Of a stretch of 39,828 nt of DNA, positions 1-8,466 are shown piece by piece. Both the position numbers and the translations under genes were made by a program. The stretch is from Verrucomicrobiota bacterium. GTDB taxonomy: Bacteria > Verrucomicrobiota > Verrucomicrobiia > Limisphaerales > UBA9464. Within the stretch, counting starts at the first letter, position 1, and the number at the start of each line of letters is the position of its first letter. The notes beneath the pieces are model-generated. The model saw only the letters and a program-made list of their open reading frames with translations. It was not told the DNA's origin and searched no databases. The stretch covers positions 1 to 39,828 of the forward strand of contig JANYDN010000184.1 in the NCBI GenBank assembly GCA_025363585.1. Reading direction: 5' to 3'.

Positions 1-2
1 AC

Positions 3-857
3 AAGAACCAGCAGAAGGAGATCCAGGCGCTGCAGGAATTCGCCGACCGGTTCCGCGCCGTCCCGTCCAAGTCCTCGCAGGCGATGTCCAAACTCAAGCA
101 GATCGAGCGGCTGGAACTGATCGAGAAGCCGTTGGCGCCGCGCAAGCCGTTCCGCTTCCAGATCCCGCCCCCGCCCCGCGGCGGACAACGGGCCGTGGCG
201 TTGGAAGGCATCCACATGGCGTACGGCACCCACCAGGTTTATTCCGGCCTCGACCTCACCATCGAACGGGGGGAACGGACGGTATTGGTGGGACCCAATG
301 GCGCGGGCAAATCCACGCTGCTCAAGATCATGGCCGGGGTCGTCGAGTTCCAGCAGGGTGAACGCAAGCTCGGGCACAACGCCAAGCTGGGTTACTTCAG
401 CCAGCACCGGGCCGACACCCTGGACGTGAACAAGACCGTTCTGGAAGAGGTGCTGGCCAGTGCCTCGGCCCTGCGCGAGGACGAAGCCCGGGGGATTCTG
501 GGATCCTTCATGTTCCGCAAGGAGGATATCTTCAAACTGGTCGGCGTGCTCAGTGGCGGTGAGAAAAGCCGGCTGAACCTGGTCAAGTTCCTGGTCGATC
601 CGCCCAACCTGCTCTTGATGGACGAGCCGACCACGCATCTCGACATCATGACGGTGGAATCGCTGACGCTCGCCTTGGAACGTTACGAAGGCACGCTGGT
701 GTTCATTTCCCATGACGTGCATTTCATCCGGCATCTGGCCACCAAGGTCCTGCACGTCAATGCCGGCCAGGTGGTGGCGTATCCCGGAGGCTACGATTAT
801 TACCTCGGGAAACGCGGCGCCACCGACGACGCCCGGGCCGCGCTGACCGCGAACTGA
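3..857 (+). CDS. ABC-F family ATP-binding protein, C-terminal part (5' end outside window)
   Basis: Frame is open from position 3 (KNQQKEIQALQEFADRF...). Walker A GPNGAGKST, signature LSGGEKSRL, Walker B LLLMDEPTTHLD. Confidence 0.93.
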   Translation, partial: KNQQKEIQALQEFADRFRAVPSKSSQAMSKLKQIERLELIEKPLAPRKPFRFQIPPPPRGGQRAVALEGIHMAYGTHQVYSGLDLTIERGERTVLVGPNGAGKSTLLKIMAGVVEFQQGERKLGHNAKLGYFSQHRADTLDVNKTVLEEVLASASALREDEARGILGSFMFRKEDIFKLVGVLSGGEKSRLNLVKFLVDPPNLLLMDEPTTHLDIMTVESLTLALERYEGTLVFISHDVHFIRHLATKVLHVNAGQVVAYPGGYDYYLGKRGATDDARAALTAN

Positions 858-865
858 TCGGGGGG

Positions 866-1066
866 GGGGAAATCGGAGATCGGAGATCGGGGTTCGAAGA
901 TCGGCGACGGGAAACAGGAGATAGATGGGGGATCCGGTTGACATCCCCCCTTCGATCTCCGATCTCCCATGCCCGTTGTCCGATCATTGATTTTCCATCT
1001 CTGTCTGCTGCCCTCCCATCTCCCATCTCCGATCTCCCATCTCCCATTTCCGATCTCCGCCCCCTG
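866..1066. repeat. Low-complexity intergenic repeat of GATCTCC/CCCATCT units, left part inverted relative to right part
   Basis: GGAGATCGGAGATCGG near 872-890 versus GATCTCCGATCTCCCAT near 950-970 and CCCATCTCCCATCTCCGATCTCCCATCTCCC near 1015-1050. Confidence 0.8.
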
Positions 1067-1070
1067 CCCC

Positions 1071-1763
1071 ATGAAATCCAAAGGAATGAACGACGCCCAG
1101 TTTCTCGAGTTGCTCCAGAAGGTCCTGCCGAAAGCCACGGCGGATCCGCACCTGGCCTCGGCCATCTATGAGCACGTGGCCCAGGAGGTCCGGCTCCTCA
1201 ATAATCTGAAGTCTTTCGCGAAGTTTTGCGCGGAAGGTTCCCTGCCCAACCTCGAACCCGCCACGGTCGCGGAATTCCAAAGCCAGCTCGCCAGCAATTT
1301 CAAATCCGGCACGGTCGAGGTCACCCCCGCCGAGGAAGGCAATTCCGTGGCGGTCGAGATCGTCCTGCCCGACCGCACCGTGAGCAATCGGCTGAAGGTG
1401 ATCCCGCCGGGTTCCGAGGAAGCCGAGGAGATCAAGCCGCGCTTCGTCCCCTATCCCGTGACCTTGCCCGAGGATCCCGACCTGATCTGGGTGCTGGCGC
1501 GACGCGAGGACTTCGGACCCGACGAGGCCAACCGGGCGCTGGAGAAGATCGAGGAGGAATTCTGGGGGACCAAAGCCGGGCAGAAGGCGCAGCGGGACCG
1601 GGTCGAGAAAACCTTCGCGGAGTTCATCTCCCGGGTTCCGGCCGCCGCCCTCGCCGACAGCGGCCTGAAGCGGCATTACAAGGAACCCGAGATGCGACGG
1701 ACGCTCCATCGTTCGGTGCCGGCCCTCGGAGGGACGGGCTCCGAGAGTCCCACTCCCACCTGA
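1071..1763 (+). CDS. Hypothetical protein
   Basis: ORF MKSKGMNDAQFLELLQKVLPKATADPHLASAIYEHV...; ATG at 1071 follows the low-complexity repeat. The longer ORF start at 969 lies inside the repeat. Confidence 0.65.
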   Translation: MKSKGMNDAQFLELLQKVLPKATADPHLASAIYEHVAQEVRLLNNLKSFAKFCAEGSLPNLEPATVAEFQSQLASNFKSGTVEVTPAEEGNSVAVEIVLPDRTVSNRLKVIPPGSEEAEEIKPRFVPYPVTLPEDPDLIWVLARREDFGPDEANRALEKIEEEFWGTKAGQKAQRDRVEKTFAEFISRVPAAALADSGLKRHYKEPEMRRTLHRSVPALGGTGSESPTPT

Positions 1764-1840
1764 GCCGAACGGGGGACTCGTTGTAACTCGTCCCTCCGAA
1801 AAGACACCCTCGGAGGGACGAGCTCCGAGAGTCCCACTCC
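1723..1840. repeat. 34-bp direct repeat (1723-1756 and 1807-1840) with an internal 13-bp perfect inverted repeat (1787-1799 / 1810-1822)
   Basis: CCCTCGGAGGGACG(G/A)GCTCCGAGAGTCCCACTCC occurs twice (33/34 identical); CTCGTCCCTCCGA pairs with TCGGAGGGACGAG around a 10-nt loop. Confidence 0.85.
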
Positions 1841-1887
1841 CTCCGGTCGGGTCTTCCCTTCACCCTTGGTCTCCGTAGAATCGCCGC

Positions 1888-3318
1888 ATGGAATTGCCCA
1901 CCGGCCTGTTCATCGACGGAGCCTCTCGTGCCGCCCACGGCGGGGGTCGCACCGTCCTCATCAACCCGGCCGACGAACAACCGTTCGCCGAGGTCGCCGC
2001 CGCCGATGAGTCCGATATTGCCGCCGCCGTCGAATCCGCCCACCGCGCCTGGGAAGGCGGTTGGCGTGACCTGGCGCCCGGCAAACGGACCGAGATCCTC
2101 TTCAATGTCGCCCGCAAATTGCGCGAACAGGTGGACGAGATCGGACGGATTGAGTGCCTCAACATTGGCAAACCGATCGCCGATGCCCGGGACGAAGCCG
2201 GGCTCGGGGCGCGCGTGTTCGAATACTACGCCGGCGCCGTCACCAAGTTCTTCGGCCAGACCATCCCGGTGTCGCGGGGCGGCTTCGATTTCACACTGCG
2301 GGAATCCATGGGGGTCGTGGCCGCCATCGTGCCATGGAACTTCCCGTTCCCGATCGCCTGCTGGAAAGCTGCGCCCGCCTTGGCTGCGGGGAATTGCGTC
2401 ATCCTCAAACCGGCGTCCCTGTCGCCACTCACCGCGCTCAAGCTCGGCGAAATCGCCCACGCCGCCGGACTCCCCCCCGGCGTCCTCCAAGTGCTGCCCG
2501 GCAGTGGTTCGGCCATCGGGGATGCCCTGGTCACGCATCCGCTGATCCGCAAGATCTCCTTCACCGGATCCACGGAAATCGGGCGTCACATCATGGGCCT
2601 GGCAGCGCGCAATCTCTCGCGGGTCTCGCTCGAACTGGGCGGCAAATCGCCGAACATCGTGTTCGCCGACGCCGATTGGCAACGCGCCGCGGATTCCTCC
2701 CCGATGAGCGTCTTCGCCAACACCGGCCAGGATTGCTGTGCGCGCAGCCGCATGTTCGTCGAGCGCTCCGTGTTCGAACCCTTCGTCGAGCGCTTCATCG
2801 CCGCCACCCGCCGCATCCGTGTCGGCGATCCCACGGACGACAAGACCGAGCTCGGCCCCATGGTCAGCGCGGGCCAGCGCGCCTCGGTGGAGGAATTTAT
2901 CGCCGACGCGCGGAAACAAGGCTCGGTGGTCGCGTCGGGCGGCGGACGGACCCACGCCAAGGGCTGGTATCTCGACCCCACGGTGCTGCTCGGCGTCGGC
3001 AAGGGCGACCGATGCTGGCGGGAGGAGGTTTTCGGGCCGGTGGTGGCCATCGTGCCGTTCGACGACGAGGCGGAGATGTTGCGCGAGGTGAACGATTCGC
3101 CGTACGGGCTCAGCGGCTCGATCTGGACCAGCAACCTATCGCGCGCGTTGCGCGTGAGCCGCGCGGTGCAGAGCGGCGTGCTGAGCGTGAACTGCCACAA
3201 CAGCGTCCACGTCGAGGCGCCGTTCGGCGGCTTCAAGACGAGCGGTCTCGGACGCGATCTCGGGATGGCCGCGATGGAAGGCTACACCGAGTTGAAAAAC
3301 GTTTACGTCGCGGATTAG
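1888..3318 (+). CDS. Aldehyde dehydrogenase family protein
   Basis: ALDH motifs: PWNFPF, SFTGSTEIG, LELGGKSPNIVFADAD, GQDCCARSR (catalytic Cys), EEVFGPVVAIVPF. Confidence 0.95.
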   Translation: MELPTGLFIDGASRAAHGGGRTVLINPADEQPFAEVAAADESDIAAAVESAHRAWEGGWRDLAPGKRTEILFNVARKLREQVDEIGRIECLNIGKPIADARDEAGLGARVFEYYAGAVTKFFGQTIPVSRGGFDFTLRESMGVVAAIVPWNFPFPIACWKAAPALAAGNCVILKPASLSPLTALKLGEIAHAAGLPPGVLQVLPGSGSAIGDALVTHPLIRKISFTGSTEIGRHIMGLAARNLSRVSLELGGKSPNIVFADADWQRAADSSPMSVFANTGQDCCARSRMFVERSVFEPFVERFIAATRRIRVGDPTDDKTELGPMVSAGQRASVEEFIADARKQGSVVASGGGRTHAKGWYLDPTVLLGVGKGDRCWREEVFGPVVAIVPFDDEAEMLREVNDSPYGLSGSIWTSNLSRALRVSRAVQSGVLSVNCHNSVHVEAPFGGFKTSGLGRDLGMAAMEGYTELKNVYVAD

Positions 3319-3330
3319 CCGCGGATGGCG

Positions 3331-3386
3331 GCGATCATCACGGGCGGCAGCGATCATCACGGGCGGCAGCGACATCACCGGTGGCA
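3331..3386. repeat. Short tandem repeat, 19-bp unit (about 3 copies)
   Basis: GCGATCATCACGGGCGGCA at 3331-3349 and 3350-3368, degenerate third copy 3369-3386. Confidence 0.85.
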
Positions 3387-3452
3387 GCGATCGTGAGATC
3401 GCTGATGAAACCTTCCATTAACTTCGAGGGAGAAACGCCACGGTTCAACGTC

Positions 3453-5297
3453 TCACGAAGTCGGCCACGTCGCATCCGACTTCTCCAGATACCACGCCGT
3501 CAGCGGGGGCAACGGCGGCAGCTCGAGACCGGAGGCGCGCAGCGTCGACGCCTTGCCCCGCGCGGTCGACGGGTGGTCGTCCGCCAGCAGGTCCCGGAAC
3601 TGGATCTCCCGTTCGCCATCGCCCTCGAGCGCGCCCAACGCCGCCAGCGCCCCGGGCGTGAAACGCACGCGAATACCCGACATCGTTTCGCGCGGATTCA
3701 GATTCACGACCACGAGGATCGTCTGCCCGCCGTTGGCATCGTGTCTGAAGTAGGTATAGAGCCAATGACCGCCCGCCGTTTCCCCGGGCAGCCGGCCATA
3801 CGCCGGGTTGCCCACGTTCGCGCCGTTCAACGGCAGGAATTCGCCGGATGCGAACGCGGGCTCGCCCGACATCTTCGTCAGCCGCCCGTACCAAGCCCGC
3901 AAACCCCTTTGAGCCTCCGACAAGCGCCCGCCGTCGTATCGAAGTCCGTTCACCCACTTGGCGAACTCGGGCATCGAGCCATAGTCGAAAATACTCGTCC
4001 GTCCCCCGCCGCCGCCGAACCCCGACGGCTCCGCCGCGGGTTCGCCGACTTCCTGCCCGTTGTATAGAAGCGCCGGACCGCGCCCGATGCCGAACAGCAA
4101 CGCGGTCACCGGGCATCCGACCCTCGCGCCGGCCCCGCCCCAGTGTCCCGCGGACGCGAGACGCACCTCGTCGTGGTTCTCCGAGTACCGCACCGACCCG
4201 TGAAGCGGCGCGACCGCACCCAGCACGGCGTCGAGATCGTTCGCCCATTTCGGTCCGTCATAGATGCCTTTCAACACTTGGTAACTCTGGTGGTCGTAGA
4301 CCGCGTCGAAACCCGCGGCCACCAAGGCGACGAGCACGTTGCCCTCGACGAGTTTGTTCGGATCGTCGTCGTAGGCCTCGCCCACGAACATCGCGTCGGC
4401 CCCGCGCGAGCGCGCCCGGTCGATGGCCCACTTCCAGAATTCGACCGGGATCCAGTGCGCCATGTCGCAGCGGAAACCATCCACGCCGAGCGCCTGCCAA
4501 TGGGCGAGCACCGCGTCCATTTTGTTCCAGGTGTCCGGGATCGGCTTGGCGGGATGTTCCGCGGTCGGGAACTCGCGGGGGCCATCGCGGCCGCCCGTGA
4601 AGTCGTGGCCGTAATTCAATTTCACGGTCTCGTACCAATCGCCCGCTCCCGGCGTCCACGACACCACGTTGTTCCCGGTCACCCGCCCGTGCACGCGCTC
4701 CGGCTCGAACAGTCCGTCGCATCGGGGCCCGCTCGGCACGCCGTCGCGAAACGTCGGCAGTCGCAGCGGTCCCGTGCCCGGCAAATAATAGAAATTGTTG
4801 TCGGGCGCGAAAAAGCGCGAGGGATCGTCGTGGTCCCCAAACGACATCCCGGGTCGCACCACGGACCGATGGCTTCGCGCGACGTGGTTCGGGACGAAAT
4901 CCACGAGGACGCGCATGCCGTGCGCGTGGACGCGCGCCACCAGGGACCGGAATTCGTCGAGGCGCCGCGCCGGATCGACCGCGAGATCGGGACAGACGTC
5001 GAAACAATCGCGGACGGCATAGGGCGAACCCGCGAGGCCTTTCAGCAGATCGGGATCATCGGGCGGCAGGCCGATGAAACTCCAATCCGTGGCCGTCGCC
5101 TGGCGGAGAACGCCATGGAGCCAGACATGCGTGAAGCCCAGCCCGCGCAACGATCCGAGCGCACGGTCATCGATGTCGGCGAACCGGCCGGCCCCGTTTT
5201 CGGCCAGCGTCCCATGGGGTTTGCGCGTCTCGTGGGTGTTGCCGAAAAGGCGCACGAACAACTGGTAGATGCGCGGTCGCTGGCAGGAAGCACTCAT
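3453..5297 (-). CDS. Alpha-amylase family (GH13) glycosyl hydrolase
   Basis: GH13 regions: VDFVPNH, GVDGFRCDMAHW, MFVGEAYDD, YSENHDEV. Start MSASCQRPRIYQLFVRLFGNTHE, ATG ending at 5297. Confidence 0.93.
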   Translation of the reverse strand: MSASCQRPRIYQLFVRLFGNTHETRKPHGTLAENGAGRFADIDDRALGSLRGLGFTHVWLHGVLRQATATDWSFIGLPPDDPDLLKGLAGSPYAVRDCFDVCPDLAVDPARRLDEFRSLVARVHAHGMRVLVDFVPNHVARSHRSVVRPGMSFGDHDDPSRFFAPDNNFYYLPGTGPLRLPTFRDGVPSGPRCDGLFEPERVHGRVTGNNVVSWTPGAGDWYETVKLNYGHDFTGGRDGPREFPTAEHPAKPIPDTWNKMDAVLAHWQALGVDGFRCDMAHWIPVEFWKWAIDRARSRGADAMFVGEAYDDDPNKLVEGNVLVALVAAGFDAVYDHQSYQVLKGIYDGPKWANDLDAVLGAVAPLHGSVRYSENHDEVRLASAGHWGGAGARVGCPVTALLFGIGRGPALLYNGQEVGEPAAEPSGFGGGGGRTSIFDYGSMPEFAKWVNGLRYDGGRLSEAQRGLRAWYGRLTKMSGEPAFASGEFLPLNGANVGNPAYGRLPGETAGGHWLYTYFRHDANGGQTILVVVNLNPRETMSGIRVRFTPGALAALGALEGDGEREIQFRDLLADDHPSTARGKASTLRASGLELPPLPPLTAWYLEKSDATWPTS

Positions 5298-5309
5298 GGG
5301 CGATGACTT

Positions 5310-5570
5310 CGTGGGACCCCTCCACGCTATGGCCGGGTCCCACGGAAGCGATCCCGAAAAAGGCGGCGCATCCGTCCCGCTGCGATTCCGCGTGGCCGGA
5401 AAGACCTCGCTTGAGTGGGTGACGGCGGCCCAGCCGTCACTACTGCGGCCGCGAGCCGAGGTGATCTGAGTTTGTTCGGCTTCAGAACCTTCTACCGAAA
5501 GGTGAATCCCGCACCGATGCCAGCCAGCCATGGGCAGCCCGTGAACGGTGGCGGCAGGGCCGCCGCCACC
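5310..5570. repeat. Cluster of three different palindromes in the divergent intergenic region
   Basis: CGTGGGACCC/GGGTCCCACG (5310-5344), GTGACGGCGGCCCAGCCGTCAC (5419-5440), GGTGGCGGCAGGGCCGCCGCCACC (5547-5570). Confidence 0.8.
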
Positions 5571-5644
5571 CACGCAGGCCACATTGCGGGCACTCCCGAT
5601 CGGGGCTTGAGTGGACGGACTTCCGGCCGTCTGCTTGGCGCCTT

Positions 5645-7363
5645 GTGAGTGCCCCTCCGTGCTCGGCCGATCTGGCCCACGTGCACCGCCCGCGTTGGGT
5701 GTTGCCCGCGGTGGCGCTGGCATTGGTCGGGATGGTGTTGGCCACGATTCTGGTGGTGCCGCGCGTCTATCGCTCGCACAAGCGGAAGCGCGGCGAGAAG
5801 ACCGCGTTGGTCGCCCGCGCGGCCATCGATCGGGGCGACTGGCAGGCCGCAGGCCAAAGCGTCTTGATGGCGACCCGTCTCGCCCCGGAAAGCCCGGTCG
5901 TGCTGCGCGAGGCGGCCCGCCTGACCACGATCATGGGGCATCCCAGCGCCGGCCAGTACTGGGGGCTCTTGTTCGAACGCACCGAGCCGACCCGGGCCGA
6001 CCGCGTGATGTTCTCGGGACTGATGCTGCGAATCCGGCGCACCGATCTCATCCGGCCGCACTTGGTCGCGCTCCTGAAGAAGGACCCGCGCGATGCCGAG
6101 GCGATGGAACTGGCGCTGGTGATGTTCATGGAGGAAGGGCGGGCCAAGGAATCGCTGCTGGCGGCACGGACCATCGCCGACGAATTCCCCGAACGGCCCG
6201 GCGCGGAACTCCATTTGGCGCGGACACTCCTCGCCGTCGGGCGCAAGGACCGGCGCGACGAGGCCCGCCACCTGCTCTGGAGCCGGGCGTTCCGTCCCAA
6301 GCCCGATGCCTTCGCCGCGATCGCCGAGCTTTCCCGGATGCCCGAGGTTTCGACCGACGAACTCCGCATGCTTCTGCGTCGGGTTCCCGAGACCGAAACC
6401 AACGCGCTTTACCGTCTCCTCGTCGAAAGCAACATCCGCTTCCGCCTCGATCCCAACGCCGAGCGTTCCGAGGCCGGGCAAGCGGTGGTGGACGCCGTCG
6501 GGCGAAAAAGCCCCGCGGCGGAACGGATCGTGGCCATCGACTGGCTTATCGCGAACGACCGGCCTTCCGACGCGCTCCGGATTGCCACGCAACCCTGGAT
6601 CCGTACCAACGCCGTGATCCTCCAGCGACGGCTCCAGGCGCTCGCGGTCCTGGATCGATGGGACGAGATCCGGCAACGGGTCGAGGACCGGGCAACCATC
6701 CTCGACCCGGTGACCCAACGACTGTACCGCGCCGTCATCGCCAACCACGGCAAGCACCCCACCGAAGCCGTGATGCACTTGTCGGCGGCGTTGGCCATTC
6801 CCGGGTCCGGCCCCGACGAACTCCAGTCGATTGCCGCCTATGCCGAGGCCCTCGACCAACCAAAGATCGCCGCCCTCGCCCTCCAGCCCCTGTTGTCGAA
6901 TCCCACCCTCGCCCCGATCACCGGCCCACGGATCCTCGGGCTCCTGAGCCGGGTCGACACCGTCCCGCCGATGTTGCAGGCCATCGAGCGCTTGCTGGCG
7001 ATCGATCCGGCGAACGACGCGCTGCGCAACGACCAATCCTGGTTGCGATTGCTCGTCGAGGACCGGACGCAGGAAACCCTGGAAGCCGCCGTCCAAATGT
7101 CCCGAAAACATCCGGAAGACGCCCGTTTCCTCGCCACCGAGGCTTTGGGCTGGCTCAAGTCGAACCATCCCGAAAAGGCCTACGAACTCCTGGATGCCCA
7201 TGCATTCGGCGGCACCAACAGTCCCGTTCGCGCCCGCTTGGTCCACTGCGCGGCGATGGGTGCGGTCGGGCGTCGCGACGGGGCGCGCCGGCTGGCCCGG
7301 GAGATCGAGCCAAACAAACTTCGCTCGGAAGAGCGCGTCTTGGTCCAGGAATGGCTAGATTGA
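5645..7363 (+). CDS. Membrane-anchored TPR-like hypothetical protein
   Basis: N-terminal TM WVLPAVALALVGMVLATILVV, then an alpha-helical region with TPR-like periodicity. Confidence 0.75.
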   Translation: MSAPPCSADLAHVHRPRWVLPAVALALVGMVLATILVVPRVYRSHKRKRGEKTALVARAAIDRGDWQAAGQSVLMATRLAPESPVVLREAARLTTIMGHPSAGQYWGLLFERTEPTRADRVMFSGLMLRIRRTDLIRPHLVALLKKDPRDAEAMELALVMFMEEGRAKESLLAARTIADEFPERPGAELHLARTLLAVGRKDRRDEARHLLWSRAFRPKPDAFAAIAELSRMPEVSTDELRMLLRRVPETETNALYRLLVESNIRFRLDPNAERSEAGQAVVDAVGRKSPAAERIVAIDWLIANDRPSDALRIATQPWIRTNAVILQRRLQALAVLDRWDEIRQRVEDRATILDPVTQRLYRAVIANHGKHPTEAVMHLSAALAIPGSGPDELQSIAAYAEALDQPKIAALALQPLLSNPTLAPITGPRILGLLSRVDTVPPMLQAIERLLAIDPANDALRNDQSWLRLLVEDRTQETLEAAVQMSRKHPEDARFLATEALGWLKSNHPEKAYELLDAHAFGGTNSPVRARLVHCAAMGAVGRRDGARRLAREIEPNKLRSEERVLVQEWLD

Positions 7364-7475
7364 ACGTCTTCCCGGAAAACGCCCACGGAGCGCCTGTCCG
7401 ACCGGAATCAGCGGTGGCGGTTGACCGACTACTTTCCGTCTGTATGCTTACCGCCACACAGTTCCCGAAACAAGG

Positions 7476-8435
7476 ATGCGACAACTCGTCACCATCGCGC
7501 TGAATGCGTTCATGGAATTGGTCCGGCAGCCGATCTATCTGCTGCTGATGTCCTTTTCCGGCGGGTTCATCGTCTTCCTCGCGGCGATTCCCTACTTCGG
7601 CCTCGGCGAGGACCCGAAGCTCGTGAAGGACATGAGCCTCGCCGTCATGCTGCTCAGCGGTTTGCTGGGCGCGGTGCTGTGCGCGTCGTCGTCGGTCGCG
7701 CAGGAAATCCGCCTCGGCACCGCGTTGACGGTGCTGGCGAAGCCGGTGAGCCGGACGACCTTTCTCCTGGGAAAATACCTCGGGTTGGCGGCGACGTTGA
7801 CCCTGCTGACGGCGACGAACCTCGTCGCGGGCCTGCATGCGAGCCGGATGGCATTCGATGCCTACGGGTCGGCGGACATCGGGGCGCTGTCGGCCTACTT
7901 CGGGGCCGGATTCGCGGCGTATGCGTTCGCCGGATTCCTGAATTTCTTTTTGCGCCGGACGTTCGTGGCGGACGCGGTGTTCTCGGTGGCGGCGCTCACC
8001 ACGGTGGCGTTTGTCTACATCACGCAATTCACGGAGAAACGCATGCCGTTCGGCGAGTTGGCTACGGTGGACTGGCGGTTGGTGGCGGCGGCGGTGCTGA
8101 TCCTGTTCGCGTTGTTCGTCCTCGCGGCGCTGGCATTGGCGTGCTCGACGCGACTCGACACCATCCCGACCCTCGCCATCTGCACGGCGTTCTTCATGGT
8201 GGGATTGATGTCCGACTACATTTTCGGGCGGCCCGCGAAAGGCGGCGCCCTTTGGGCGGAGATCCTGTACACGTTGACGCCGAACTGGCAGCAGTTCTGG
8301 CTCGCCGACGCCCTCGAGGACAAAAAGTCCATCCCGTGGGCGTACGTTGGCAGGGCCGCGGGTTACATGGCCTCGTATGTCGTCGCCGCGATGGCGGCGG
8401 CGTTGATGTTGTTCGAGGACCGAGAATTGAATTGA
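7476..8435 (+). CDS. ABC-2-type transporter permease-like membrane protein
   Basis: Multiple TM segments; N-terminus MRQLVTIALNAFMELVRQPIYLLLMSFSG and SSVAQEIRLGTALTVLAKPVSRTTFLLGKYLG are typical of ABC-2 permeases. Confidence 0.85.
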   Translation: MRQLVTIALNAFMELVRQPIYLLLMSFSGGFIVFLAAIPYFGLGEDPKLVKDMSLAVMLLSGLLGAVLCASSSVAQEIRLGTALTVLAKPVSRTTFLLGKYLGLAATLTLLTATNLVAGLHASRMAFDAYGSADIGALSAYFGAGFAAYAFAGFLNFFLRRTFVADAVFSVAALTTVAFVYITQFTEKRMPFGELATVDWRLVAAAVLILFALFVLAALALACSTRLDTIPTLAICTAFFMVGLMSDYIFGRPAKGGALWAEILYTLTPNWQQFWLADALEDKKSIPWAYVGRAAGYMASYVVAAMAAALMLFEDRELN

Positions 8436-8466
8436 ACCGCGCACCACGCACCGAACCGAACCGAGA

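Noticed and set aside
3331-3386. Possible CRISPR or phage attachment site
   Set aside because: Units are contiguous 19-mers without spacers, and no integrase or tRNA is nearby.
2154-4067. 637-aa plus-strand ORF overlapping aldehyde dehydrogenase and amylase genes
   Set aside because: Arg-rich off-frame translation spanning two genes on opposite strands; no coherent domain.
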